Assembly (NCBI GenBank): GCA_937890395.1 | Contig: CALACK010000092.1 | Location: 1 to 32,062, forward strand | Length of the DNA: 32,062 bases | Reading direction: 5' to 3' | Source: an uncultured Acidimicrobiaceae bacterium | Lineage (GTDB): Bacteria; Actinomycetota; Acidimicrobiia; Acidimicrobiales; Ilumatobacteraceae | Part shown: positions 24,250 to 32,049 of the stretch, piece by piece | How positions within the stretch are numbered: position 1 is the stretch's first letter | Layout of the letters: each line of letters begins with the position of its first letter | The notes under the pieces: model-generated | Told to the model about the DNA's origin: nothing | The model's database searches: none | The model's input: the letters and a program-made list of their open reading frames with translations, nothing else | Program-made: the position numbers and the translations under genes

Positions 24250-25533
24250 TCATCGCGATTTTGGGTCGCTAGGGCCCCACTTTGAAGAACTTGGGTCACG
24301 CTCTTGACCAAGTGCGCTGGCAGGTTTTATTGCTGAATCACCGAACCGATCGCGAATCTCGTCGATTGCCGACGTGGTGGTGATCCAGGCTGCATCTAAA
24401 TTATTGGCAGATTCATCGCCCGAAGACATGTCGAACAAACTCATTTGCTGTTCAGGGGCAACAAGATTTCTCGCACTAACACCCAGCAATCGAATACCGG
24501 CTTTCAAGTCAATGCTTCGCAACAATGGCTCAAGCAATCGGACCATTGCGGGTGCCGTTGAAATCGGCATTTCGACGCTGATAGATCTTGTCACCAATTG
24601 AAAGTCTGCGTATTTAATTTTCAGCGAAATCGTTCGCGCACCAACACCAGAATTACGACATCTTGTAGCCACAGAATCTGCGAGTCTCACAAGATGATCA
24701 TGCGCATTCTCGTATTCGGTGATGTCGCTCGAAAAAGTCTCTTCGTGTCCGATTGATTTCGCATCACGATCAGGTTCAACATCTCGATCATCAACACCTT
24801 GTGCGAGCATCGCCAGATGACGTCCTTGCGAATCACCGAGAACTGCGATCAATACTTTTAAGTCGAATAATGCAAGATCTCCAACTGTTTTTATTCCGAG
24901 GCCTTGAAGTTTTTTAAGCGTCACTGGCCCAACACCCCAGAGCGCCTCGACTTCAAGCGGATACAAAAACTCAAGTTCGCGAGTCGGCACGACTTCATAG
25001 ACCCCGTGCCCTGCCACAACTCCTTGACGTGACGCTTTTGGCTTTGCAACAACAGATGCAAGTTTTGCCAAAAACTTATTTGGTGCAATACCAACGCTGC
25101 AAGTTAGTTGAGTGACTTCGACAACGCGACGCCTGACTTCGTGAGCAATCGTTGACCCAGAACCAAAAAGCCGCAACGCACCAGAAACATTGAGAAATGC
25201 TTCATCGAGCGATAGTCCTTCAACTAATGGTGTGAACTCGTTGAAGACTTGAAATACTTCAGCGCTGACATCTGAATAATGATTGTGGTCGCCGGGTAAG
25301 AAAATTGCTTGCGGGCAAAGCCGTTTTGCCTGCGACGATGACATCGCCGAAAAGACCCCAAACCTGCGGGCTTCATAAGATGCTGCAGCGACAACGCCAC
25401 GCGAACCATCGCCACCGACAACTACTGGCTTACCAATTAGATGCGGATTACGGCGTAATTCAACTGCGACATAAAACATGTCCATATCCACATGCAAAAT
25501 CGTTCGGAAATCAGAACTTTGGCGAGCACCCAC
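24250..25533 (-). CDS. dinB: DNA polymerase IV (DinB), Y-family
   Basis: Error-prone translesion polymerase of 427 residues. The palm carries HVDMDMFYVAVE (D16, D18) and SLDEAFLNV (D110, E111), the metal-binding acids. The helix-hairpin-helix region LWGVGPVTLKKLQGLGIKTVGDLA and the little-finger domain with FSSDITEYENAHDHL follow. QQMSLF at 362-367 fits the beta-clamp binding motif. The last 55 residues are a loose tail. GTG start, with no ribosome binding site but with TAGCGT exactly 7 nt upstream, suggesting a leaderless transcript. Divergent from the gene at 25590. No LexA box was recognised in the 56-nt divergent region. Confidence 0.96.
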   Translation of the reverse strand: MGARQSSDFRTILHVDMDMFYVAVELRRNPHLIGKPVVVGGDGSRGVVAAASYEARRFGVFSAMSSSQAKRLCPQAIFLPGDHNHYSDVSAEVFQVFNEFTPLVEGLSLDEAFLNVSGALRLFGSGSTIAHEVRRRVVEVTQLTCSVGIAPNKFLAKLASVVAKPKASRQGVVAGHGVYEVVPTRELEFLYPLEVEALWGVGPVTLKKLQGLGIKTVGDLALFDLKVLIAVLGDSQGRHLAMLAQGVDDRDVEPDRDAKSIGHEETFSSDITEYENAHDHLVRLADSVATRCRNSGVGARTISLKIKYADFQLVTRSISVEMPISTAPAMVRLLEPLLRSIDLKAGIRLLGVSARNLVAPEQQMSLFDMSSGDESANNLDAAWITTTSAIDEIRDRFGDSAIKPASALGQERDPSSSKWGPSDPKSR

Positions 25534-25540
25534 AAATCAA

Positions 25541-25546
25541 ACGCTA
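25541..25546 (-). promoter_or_regulatory. Candidate leaderless -10 box for dinB
   Basis: TAGCGT on the minus strand, then 7 nt, then the GTG start. It fits the TANNNT -10 pattern of actinobacterial promoters with transcription starting at the start codon. No consensus -35. Confidence 0.45.
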
Positions 25547-25576
25547 GCCATGCATCGCAACATGAGTTCATGAACC

Positions 25577-25582
25577 TACGCT
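25577..25582 (+). promoter_or_regulatory. Candidate leaderless -10 box for the 25590 gene
   Basis: TACGCT on the plus strand, then 7 nt, then the ATG at 25590. It mirrors the dinB -10 in the same 56-nt divergent gap. Confidence 0.45.
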
Positions 25583-25589
25583 TCTAAGG

Positions 25590-25865
25590 ATGATTGCCAC
25601 GCAGGACAGTGATTCTCGCGGACTTTCCGCATTACCTTCGGTTGGCGCAAGAGTTATCGCCTTCATCGGGATCCTGATTGCTGGTTTCGCCGGCGCACTA
25701 ATCGGGTATTCGCTAATTGATTTGCAATGTCAAGGATCATGTGATGTACCGAACTCGATTGGCCTTGTATCTGGTGCCGTGATCAGCGCAGCAGGAATGA
25801 GTGTTGTCGTCGTGCTTGTTTTGCGAGCAGTCGGCGAATGGCGAGAACTTGACGGTCACAAATGA
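25590..25865 (+). CDS. Small two-helix membrane protein, conserved hypothetical
   Basis: Protein of 91 residues with no named domain. A transmembrane helix covers about 21-45 (ARVIAFIGILIAGFAGALIGYSLI). A short loop with two cysteines (LQCQGSCDVPN) follows, then a second helix (about 57-82) and a short charged tail. The cysteine loop would be extracellular if both ends are cytoplasmic, and could form a disulfide. The stop overlaps the next start as ATGA, so it is coupled to the inositol-monophosphatase gene. The family pattern (helix, DLQC, helix, RAVGEW) looks like a small actinobacterial conserved protein, but I cannot name it. Confidence 0.75.
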   Translation: MIATQDSDSRGLSALPSVGARVIAFIGILIAGFAGALIGYSLIDLQCQGSCDVPNSIGLVSGAVISAAGMSVVVVLVLRAVGEWRELDGHK

Positions 25866-26650
25866 GTAACTCTGAGGCAACAATGCTTCTTGAAATCTGC
25901 ACCGAACTAGCAGTCACCGGCGGCAAGCGAGCATATGCAGGTCGTCGTGCCGGTTTGAATGACGTTCAAACTAAGACAACCAGTACCGACATGGTTACCG
26001 AATTTGATAAGGCCACAGAAAAGTACATCGTCAATGAAATTCGTTCTCGCCGCCCAGACGACTCAATTATTGGCGAAGAGGGTGGCTCGCACTCTGGCAG
26101 CAACAATTACACATGGTGTATTGACCCAATCGATGGCACGACAAACTTTCTTTATGCCTTACCTAGTTGGAGTGTGTCAATTGGTATCAGCGATGAAAAA
26201 GGCCCACTCGTTGGTGTCGTATACATACCTGCGCTTGACGAAGTATTTTCAGCAACTCGTGGGGGTGGAGCATTTTTGAATGGCGAACAAATTCGATGCA
26301 ACGAAATAACAGACATCTCAAAGGCATTGGTCTGCACGGGCTTTAGTTATTCGCCAGAACATCGGACCATTCAATCAAAGCGCGTCTCAACTTTTATTCA
26401 CAAAGTGCGCGATATTCGTCGACTTGGGGCAGCCAGCGTTGATATATGTTTCGTTGCGTGTGGCAGAGTCGATGCCTATTTTGAAGAGAATTTGCATTCT
26501 TGGGATATCGCGGCGGCAGAACTAATTGCAATCGAGGCTGGCGCGCGCAGCGGAGATTTTCATGGCGGCATTTCAAGCCCGGCCGAGATCATGATTGCAT
26601 CTCCAAAAATTTTTGAAGCGTTAAGTGATTTGGTATGCGAAAGTAATTAG
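25862..26650 (+). CDS. Inositol monophosphatase family protein
   Basis: Mg-dependent phosphatase of 262 residues, acting on inositol-1-phosphate or a related sugar phosphate. Metal-binding blocks: GEEGG (Glu at 72-73), WCIDPIDGTTNFLYALP (D88, D91) and the C-terminal SWDIAAAELIAIEAGA. All catalytic residues appear present. It could also be a fructose-1,6-bisphosphatase-like, histidinol-phosphatase or PAP-phosphatase member; the family is not separable by eye. A role in phosphatidylinositol supply would fit the PimB-like gene in this window, but they are not in one operon. Start fixed by the ATGA overlap with the preceding gene. Confidence 0.9.
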   Translation: MSNSEATMLLEICTELAVTGGKRAYAGRRAGLNDVQTKTTSTDMVTEFDKATEKYIVNEIRSRRPDDSIIGEEGGSHSGSNNYTWCIDPIDGTTNFLYALPSWSVSIGISDEKGPLVGVVYIPALDEVFSATRGGGAFLNGEQIRCNEITDISKALVCTGFSYSPEHRTIQSKRVSTFIHKVRDIRRLGAASVDICFVACGRVDAYFEENLHSWDIAAAELIAIEAGARSGDFHGGISSPAEIMIASPKIFEALSDLVCESN

Positions 26651-26656
26651 ATGCTG

Positions 26657-26685
26657 TTGAGCCAGCTGCAAATTATTTGTAACTT
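26657..26685 (+). promoter_or_regulatory. Candidate promoter of glpK
   Basis: TTGAGC (26657-26662) and TAACTT (26680-26685) are separated by 17 bp. The -10 ends 8 nt before the glpK ATG and no ribosome binding site lies between, so a leaderless transcript is likely. Confidence 0.5.
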
Positions 26686-26693
26686 ATAAAAAT

Positions 26694-28148
26694 ATGAGCG
26701 TCGTAATCGCAATTGATGCAGGAACAACCGGAGTGCGGTCTCGCGCAGTATTTGCCGATGGTTCTAAATCGATTTCGTCGTATCGCGAATTTACCCAACA
26801 CTTTCCACAACCTGGTTGGGTCGAACACGATGCACAGGAAATTTGGCAGGCAGTATTAGCGACATTACAGGACGTCACCCAGCAAATAAACCAAACAATC
26901 ACTGCAATCGGAATCACGAATCAACGTGAAACGATTGTTGCCTGGAACAAGCAAACAGGTAAGCCATACGGCAACGCAATAGTTTGGCAAGACCGACGTA
27001 CCGCTGATCGATGTGTAGAACTCGCCGAGAATTTGCCGCTAGTGCGACAACAAACTGGTTTAGTTCTCGACCCTTATTTCTCAGCAACAAAAATTGAATG
27101 GCTTTTAACTAATCGCGAAATTCGCCAAGATGCTGATCTCTGCATCGGGACTATTGACTCTTGGCTGATTTGGAACCTGACTGGTTCAAAATCTTTTGTT
27201 ACTGACTGCACCAATGCAAGCCGAACAATGTTGTTTGATATCGCTCAATTACGTTGGAGTGATGAACTAACGAAATTATTTGGCGTACAACCGAAGTTTT
27301 TACCAGAGGTTCGCGCATCAAGCGGTGACTTTGGTGCAACCATTCAACATGGCTCCGTGCCAGCAGGTATCTCGATCAGCGGCGTAGCCGGCGACCAGCA
27401 CGCGGCATTATTTGGCCAAGCGTGTTTTGATGCTGGTAGCACTAAAAATACTTATGGCACTGGCAGTTTCGTCTTGATGAATGTCGGTACGACGTGCCCT
27501 AAACCGATAGACGGAATGCTGACAACAATTGCCTGGCAACTTGGTAGCGACCCACCAATCTATGCACTTGAAGGCGCGATATTTGTAACGGGCGCAGCAA
27601 TTCAATGGCTACGCGATGGCTTGAACATCATCGACAATGCCAGCGAAATTAACACACTTGCACAAAGCGTCAGCGATTCTGGTGGCATCGTAGTTGTCCC
27701 CGCGTTCACGGGTCTTGGTAGTCCGTGGTGGGACGCATACGCGCGTGGTGCAATTTTCGGCATCACCCGTGGAACCTCGCGTGCACATATCGCTCGAGCC
27801 ACAATTGAATCGATCGTATTTCAAACTCGCGATGTCGTCGAAGCAATGTCTCAAGCATCTGGAGTACCAATTACTGAATTAAAAGTTGACGGCGGCGCTT
27901 CGGTAGTTGATTTTATGATGCAATTGCAAGCCGATCATTTAGGCGTTGATGTGTTGCGACCAAATGAATTAGAGACGACCGCGATGGGTGCGGCCTATCT
28001 TGCAGGGCTAGCGAAGGGTGTTTGGCAATCTACGCAAGACATCTCAGATGCGTGGCAACTTGAAAAAACTTTTTCACCCGTCACACAACCAACTGGATAC
28101 GAAACTTGGCGGACAGCTGTCAAGCGATCAATGAACTGGGTGAAGTGA
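26694..28148 (+). CDS. glpK: Glycerol kinase
   Basis: FGGY-family kinase forming sn-glycerol-3-phosphate from glycerol and ATP. It has 484 residues, near the usual 495-500. Blocks: IDAGTTGVRSRAVF (N-terminal phosphate loop), HFPQPGWVEHD, ITNQRETIVAW, VWQDRRTAD, GVAGDQHAALFGQ, GTGSFVLMN, FTGLGSPWWDAYARGAIFGITRGT, and VDGGASVVDFMMQLQAD. The R-E-T and WQDRR motifs favour glycerol over xylulose or gluconate. No glpF or glpD lies in the window. It stands alone in its transcription unit and ends 12 nt from the convergent ROK gene, with no terminator recognised between them. Confidence 0.96.
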   Translation: MSVVIAIDAGTTGVRSRAVFADGSKSISSYREFTQHFPQPGWVEHDAQEIWQAVLATLQDVTQQINQTITAIGITNQRETIVAWNKQTGKPYGNAIVWQDRRTADRCVELAENLPLVRQQTGLVLDPYFSATKIEWLLTNREIRQDADLCIGTIDSWLIWNLTGSKSFVTDCTNASRTMLFDIAQLRWSDELTKLFGVQPKFLPEVRASSGDFGATIQHGSVPAGISISGVAGDQHAALFGQACFDAGSTKNTYGTGSFVLMNVGTTCPKPIDGMLTTIAWQLGSDPPIYALEGAIFVTGAAIQWLRDGLNIIDNASEINTLAQSVSDSGGIVVVPAFTGLGSPWWDAYARGAIFGITRGTSRAHIARATIESIVFQTRDVVEAMSQASGVPITELKVDGGASVVDFMMQLQADHLGVDVLRPNELETTAMGAAYLAGLAKGVWQSTQDISDAWQLEKTFSPVTQPTGYETWRTAVKRSMNWVK

Positions 28149-28160
28149 CGCGTTAGTTAT

Positions 28161-29018
28161 TTAAAGCGCCGACAACAATGCGGCGCCGATTGCGCCAGCA
28201 CTCTCACCAAGTTGCGCCACGCGCAATTCTGGGTGGTCACGGTTTTCGGGTGCGTAGAGCAGTTTTTTAAACCAGTTTTTAATATGTGGCATCACAGAAT
28301 CTGCCGCTTCGGCCAGACCGCCACCAATCACAATCACGTTCGGGTCAGTGATGTTTGTTAAATTCACCAAACCAATAGCAACCCACTTGCCGAACGTGTC
28401 AAGGTACCCCATAGCCTGCTTGTCGCCAGCAACTGCGCGTGCTATTACTTCTTCACCACGTTCACCATCAGCGATTGTTGCCAGCCCCGAGCCTGATGCA
28501 TAACGCTCCCAACATCCGCGCTGCCCACACGGACACAAAATACCTTGCGACTCAACAATCATGTGTCCGATCTCGCCAGCAAAACCATGACTGCCCCGTT
28601 GTAACTTTGAACCAGAAACAAATCCTCCACCGATTCCGGTACCTAAGGTAACCATCCACATATCGGTAGCGCCGCGACCAGCACCGTATTGCCACTCTGC
28701 GTGTGCCGCACAAGTTGCATCATTTTCAACATCAATTACATGACCAAGTTCTTTTTGCAAAAGTGTGCGCAGGTCGAGTTCAATCGCGCCAGTCAAGTTT
28801 GGTGATTCACGTACAACACCAGTCGGAGTTATTAAACCCGGCACGCCGATGCCGAGAGTTTTGTATTCACCAAGTTCTCGAGCGATTTCGGCGAGAGTTG
28901 AAACTAGATGGTCAGCGTGCGGCGTCGGACGGCGAACGGAGTTAATAATTTCGCCGCCCTCGAAAAGAACTCCAAGACACTTTGTTCCGCCGACATCTAT
29001 GCCAGCAACGGCTGTCAC
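28161..29018 (-). CDS. ROK family glucokinase, paralogue 2
   Basis: Predicted glucokinase of 285 residues. All family motifs are canonical: GIDVGGTKCLGVLF (6-19), VENDATCAA with catalytic D100, TLGTGIGGGFVSG, FAGEIGHMIV (E149, H152) and the zinc motif CPCGQRGCWE (C162, C164, C169). No DNA-binding domain. GTG start overlapping the SRPBCC stop by 4 nt. The order glycosyltransferase, SRPBCC protein, ROK glucokinase is a recurring actinobacterial arrangement. This paralogue, rather than the one at 22957-23817, is the better candidate for the main glucokinase. Confidence 0.93.
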   Translation of the reverse strand: MTAVAGIDVGGTKCLGVLFEGGEIINSVRRPTPHADHLVSTLAEIARELGEYKTLGIGVPGLITPTGVVRESPNLTGAIELDLRTLLQKELGHVIDVENDATCAAHAEWQYGAGRGATDMWMVTLGTGIGGGFVSGSKLQRGSHGFAGEIGHMIVESQGILCPCGQRGCWERYASGSGLATIADGERGEEVIARAVAGDKQAMGYLDTFGKWVAIGLVNLTNITDPNVIVIGGGLAEAADSVMPHIKNWFKKLLYAPENRDHPELRVAQLGESAGAIGAALLSAL

Positions 29019-29446
29019 GACTCGCAGCGGACCTTTAGTTCCTTTAAGGTATGCAATATTCGGCCTTCGGCACGACGTTTTATAAAACCCGGAATCGGAA
29101 CTATCAACTCAATTGATAACAGATAGGTAACTTTGGTTTTGTCGCCTGATGATTCGAATCGATATTCGCCATCGATCGCGCGCTCAATATCACCTTCAGC
29201 AAGATGCCACGAAATACTTTTGGGCGCTTGTGAGTAGTCGTATTTAAGTGAGTAACTAGAGCTTCGTCCCAGTGCGGCGACTCGATAGTCAACCAACACT
29301 GGTCGTGATTGGGCGTCACGCTCACGAATATTTACTTCTTTTACGTCGTGCGCCCATTCTGGATAGTGCTCAACATCAGTCGCCACCGCGAAACAATGCT
29401 CGGGTGTCGCCGCGATGAGTTCTGACTCGACTGCTGAATCTGGCAC
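29015..29446 (-). CDS. SRPBCC family protein (polyketide cyclase/START-like)
   Basis: Single START/Bet v1-like domain that binds a hydrophobic ligand; ligand unknown. The family start is ESELIAATPEHCFAVATDVEHYPEWAHDVKEV, followed by beta strands and a C-terminal helix (FIKRRAEGRILHTLKELKVRCE). From GTG at 29444-29446 the protein has 143 residues and begins like relatives. A TTG at 29464 gives six more residues; neither start has a well-spaced binding site (AGGGGG touches the GTG). It lies just after the glycosyltransferase and overlaps the ROK gene, so the three are cotranscribed. Confidence 0.88.
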   Translation of the reverse strand: MPDSAVESELIAATPEHCFAVATDVEHYPEWAHDVKEVNIRERDAQSRPVLVDYRVAALGRSSSYSLKYDYSQAPKSISWHLAEGDIERAIDGEYRFESSGDKTKVTYLLSIELIVPIPGFIKRRAEGRILHTLKELKVRCES

Positions 29447-29465
29447 CCCCCTATTCAAACACAAA

Positions 29466-30584
29466 CTAAAGCGCTTTCAACGCTTGACCCAGAGTCACGG
29501 CAAGTTTGTCGTAGTCAAACAGACTTTCGGCTCTCAACCGTGACGCATGACCCATCTTTTGCCGCGCGTTCTTATCGTCCAATAATCGCCTGATCCCAGC
29601 AACAACTTCGCTAACCCGATTTGGGTTGTCAATGATTAATCCAGTTTCGCCATTTTCAACTGCGTCGGCTGACCCACCACTACGACCGGCAATTTGTGGC
29701 ACTCCACAGGCCGCAGCCTCGGCAAAAACTATGCCAAACCCTTCTTGCTCTAGACCACCCCATCGAGAGCGACAAAGCATCGCACAAATGTCAGCGCACC
29801 CGTAAAGATTTGGTAAATCTTCGTCACTAACACGACCAAGCATCGTCACTGGGGCCCGCAACTCACGAATTATTCTATCAAGTCGATTTCGATCACGGCC
29901 CCCACCAGCAATTACGACTCTCAATTTTGGATAGTCGTTAGCCAAGTGAGCCGCTGCACGAATTAAAATATCAAAACCTTTTCGCGGCACAAGCCGACTC
30001 ACACCGACAATAAGTTCTGCATCATCATTGATACCGAAATGTTTTCGAGCATTCAATTTTTGTTGTTGTGACAATTCTCTAAATCGTGAGAAGTCAACGC
30101 CAGGCGTCACGATAGTGATATCTAGATCGCGTCTTGCGGCACGGCGCGCTTCTTGTGCCGGATATGTGCCCGACGCAATAATGCCTGATGCCTTGCGCAA
30201 AACATTGCCGAGCAACTTTGATGTCACTGGCAGTCGGCCGGGCACAGTAACTTCTGCCCCATGCAGAACTACTGCGTATGGCAGGTCTAGCCATGGGCCA
30301 ACAATGCCGAGCGGCACAGCGGGGTCAATCACAACCAACTCAGCACCGACTTTTTGCGCCATTTGATTTATGCGTCGCACCATCAGCGGATGAGGCAAAA
30401 GAACTGGCTCGGTGATTCGCTTTACTAAAAATTTTTGTGCTGCGTCAAACTCTTGGGCTCCGCGATACGGGCTAGTAAGCACCGCAAAGTTCTCAGGCGG
30501 TAAACGGCGCCACCACTCATAAAGAACGTTCTGAATGCCACCGATTTTTGGCGGAAAGTCGTTTGTTACTAATAAATGCTTCAC
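29466..30584 (-). CDS. GT4 glycosyltransferase, PimB-like mannosyltransferase
   Basis: GT-B fold retaining glycosyltransferase of 372 residues. The N-terminal domain starts LLVTNDFPPKIGGIQNVLYEW, with VVLHGAEVTVPGR as acceptor region. The nucleotide-sugar domain has VGVSRLVPRKGFDILIRAA, VTMLGRVSDEDLPNLYGCADI, and the EX7E motif in EQEGFGIVFAEAAACGVP. The opening block and SRLVPRKG closely recall PimB, which adds the second mannose to phosphatidylinositol mannoside from GDP-mannose on the cytoplasmic membrane face. Context next to a SRPBCC protein supports this. Other GDP-Man or UDP-sugar GT4 enzymes remain possible. Confidence 0.88.
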   Translation of the reverse strand: MKHLLVTNDFPPKIGGIQNVLYEWWRRLPPENFAVLTSPYRGAQEFDAAQKFLVKRITEPVLLPHPLMVRRINQMAQKVGAELVVIDPAVPLGIVGPWLDLPYAVVLHGAEVTVPGRLPVTSKLLGNVLRKASGIIASGTYPAQEARRAARRDLDITIVTPGVDFSRFRELSQQQKLNARKHFGINDDAELIVGVSRLVPRKGFDILIRAAAHLANDYPKLRVVIAGGGRDRNRLDRIIRELRAPVTMLGRVSDEDLPNLYGCADICAMLCRSRWGGLEQEGFGIVFAEAAACGVPQIAGRSGGSADAVENGETGLIIDNPNRVSEVVAGIRRLLDDKNARQKMGHASRLRAESLFDYDKLAVTLGQALKAL

Positions 30585-30590
30585 TTGCTA

Positions 30591-31850
30591 CTACTTTACG
30601 CTCGGCAATGAGTCGAGCTCGTCTTGAACTATTGGGTCACTATCTTTGCTTGGTAACAGATTATTCAAACCTAAACGTGCTGTCGCCCAAACTGCATGTG
30701 CTCGTAAAATTGGTTCGCGATCTATTAGGTAACGCTTCAGAACTACTTGAATAGCTTCATCTGAAGCATCGCCGATATTGCCAAGAATTATCAACGCATT
30801 ACGCCGAAGCCACTTTGGATCACGATCGGCGATGTACCACGCTTTGAAGTTTTCGAGCAAAGTTTCATCGTCCGAGTTCAATATAGACATCACATTCACC
30901 CATGCTTGAGTTTTGCCCTGCGGCTCTTCGACGATTGCATGGCGAACTGTCGGCGGACAAACCTCTTGACAGTCATCACATCCGTAAATTCGATCGCCAA
31001 GTGCAATTCGAAACGCAGGATCAAAAATTCCGGGTTTTTGCAATAACCATGCCAGACATTTTCGTGCGTCTACGACGCCTGGTGCGATTATCGCCTGAGT
31101 CGGACATTTGTCAATGCATCTTTGACATGAACCGCAACCGTCTTTGACAGTTGTTGTTGACGGCGTTAGCGGTGCATTGGTTAGCACGCTGCCGAGTACA
31201 AAATAACTTCCGGCACCTTCAATTAAAAGATTTGCATTCTTGCCATACCAACCAAGACCTGCCTCGTACGCGACTTCACGATCAACAATTGAATTATCAT
31301 CAGCCAAAATAATCGCCCGCCAACCATCTTTCTTTAGTTGCGCTGCAATTTGTGCAAGACCTTGACGAAGCTGTTCGTAGTAATCAGCCCATACATATCG
31401 GGCAACTCGCGCAGACTGCTCAATTGGTTTTAGCGGCATCTGCGTTGCATATGACCGTGCACCAACAATTATTGATCGCGCGGTTGGCATCGTGCTCGTT
31501 GGATCTGTACTTCTGATTGGATTGCGATAAGTGAACTGCATCTCGTTATGAAGCCCCAGAGATTTTCTTTCGGTAAGCACCTCTCGGGCGCGATTCAAAA
31601 CGTCGGCACTAGTCACGCCGACTCGGTGCAGGCCAGAGGCGACACCGAGCGCAATTAGTTGTTCTGCGTAACGACTTGACGAAACGAATAGATGTCTTGT
31701 CGACTGTGGTTTGAGCTCTGGTTTGATCTGTGGTTTGATCTCTGGTTTGAGCTCTGGTTTGAGCTCTGGTTTGAGCGCTGAATCGCTCGTGTCTTTCTCG
31801 GGTTTTTTAGCTAACTGCACGATGCCGAAGCGTAGGCACCATTCCGGCAT
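30591..31850 (-). CDS. queG: Epoxyqueuosine reductase QueG
   Basis: Cobalamin- and iron-sulfur-dependent enzyme that reduces epoxyqueuosine to queuosine in tRNA anticodons. It has 419 residues. After a repeat-rich N-terminus (about 1-50), the cobalamin-binding core runs from RYAEQLIALGVASGLHRVGV through YEAGLGWYGKNANLL. The two 4Fe-4S clusters are supplied by CGSCQRCIDKCP and by KCLAW plus YGCDDCQEVCP. The C-terminal part (WLRRNALIILGNIG, HAVWATARLG) is HEAT-like and may bind tRNA. The first codons overlap the preceding gene. Other starts, for example GTG at 31820, are possible because the N-terminal segment is not part of the conserved fold. No other queuosine gene is in the window. Confidence 0.93.
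   Translation of the reverse strand: MPEWCLRFGIVQLAKKPEKDTSDSALKPELKPELKPEIKPQIKPELKPQSTRHLFVSSSRYAEQLIALGVASGLHRVGVTSADVLNRAREVLTERKSLGLHNEMQFTYRNPIRSTDPTSTMPTARSIIVGARSYATQMPLKPIEQSARVARYVWADYYEQLRQGLAQIAAQLKKDGWRAIILADDNSIVDREVAYEAGLGWYGKNANLLIEGAGSYFVLGSVLTNAPLTPSTTTVKDGCGSCQRCIDKCPTQAIIAPGVVDARKCLAWLLQKPGIFDPAFRIALGDRIYGCDDCQEVCPPTVRHAIVEEPQGKTQAWVNVMSILNSDDETLLENFKAWYIADRDPKWLRRNALIILGNIGDASDEAIQVVLKRYLIDREPILRAHAVWATARLGLNNLLPSKDSDPIVQDELDSLPSVK
31707..31778 (-). repeat. Six 12-bp tandem repeats in queG
   Basis: Six adjacent units of the form TGGTTTGA(G/T)CTC (plus-strand reading) at 31707-31718, 31719-31730, 31731-31742, 31743-31754, 31755-31766 and 31767-31778. They stay in frame and encode ALKP, ELKP, ELKP, EIKP, QIKP, ELKP. 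Confidence 0.95.
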
Positions 31851-32049
31851 TTGCCAGCATTCGCAGTGTTCTTTGTTCTTCTAGGTTCAAAACCACCGCC
31901 GATTCACTCGATTCGTTACAAAAGAATGAGACTACGCAATCGTCACAGGCGGCACTCGCCCGCATGATGCAAGTCTCGCAACTAATTTCGAGTGACCCTT
32001 CGATTCGTGGATTTTGGCTCGTAACAGGGATTCGGGGGAAATCTTTCAC
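31807..32049 (-). CDS. Small Cys-rich conserved protein (CxxC...CxxC)
   Basis: Protein of 80 residues. The centre is CETCIMRASAACDDCVVSFFC, two CxxC pairs plus one further cysteine, which suggests a bound zinc or iron-sulfur cluster. It is followed by LEEQRTLRMLANAGMVPTLRH. This layout matches a small actinobacterial conserved family of unknown function that I recognise by pattern only. The GTG start is well supported: AAGGAG (32057-32062) lies 7 nt upstream. Its 3' end overlaps the first codons of queG by 44 nt, so the two are coupled. It could have a role in metal-cofactor handling for QueG; that is speculation. Confidence 0.78.
   Translation of the reverse strand: MKDFPRIPVTSQNPRIEGSLEISCETCIMRASAACDDCVVSFFCNESSESAVVLNLEEQRTLRMLANAGMVPTLRHRAVS

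Noticed and set aside
28166-28186. GCGCCG/CGGCGC hairpin after glpK as a terminator
   Set aside because: No T-tract follows on either strand, and it lies inside the convergent ROK coding sequence.
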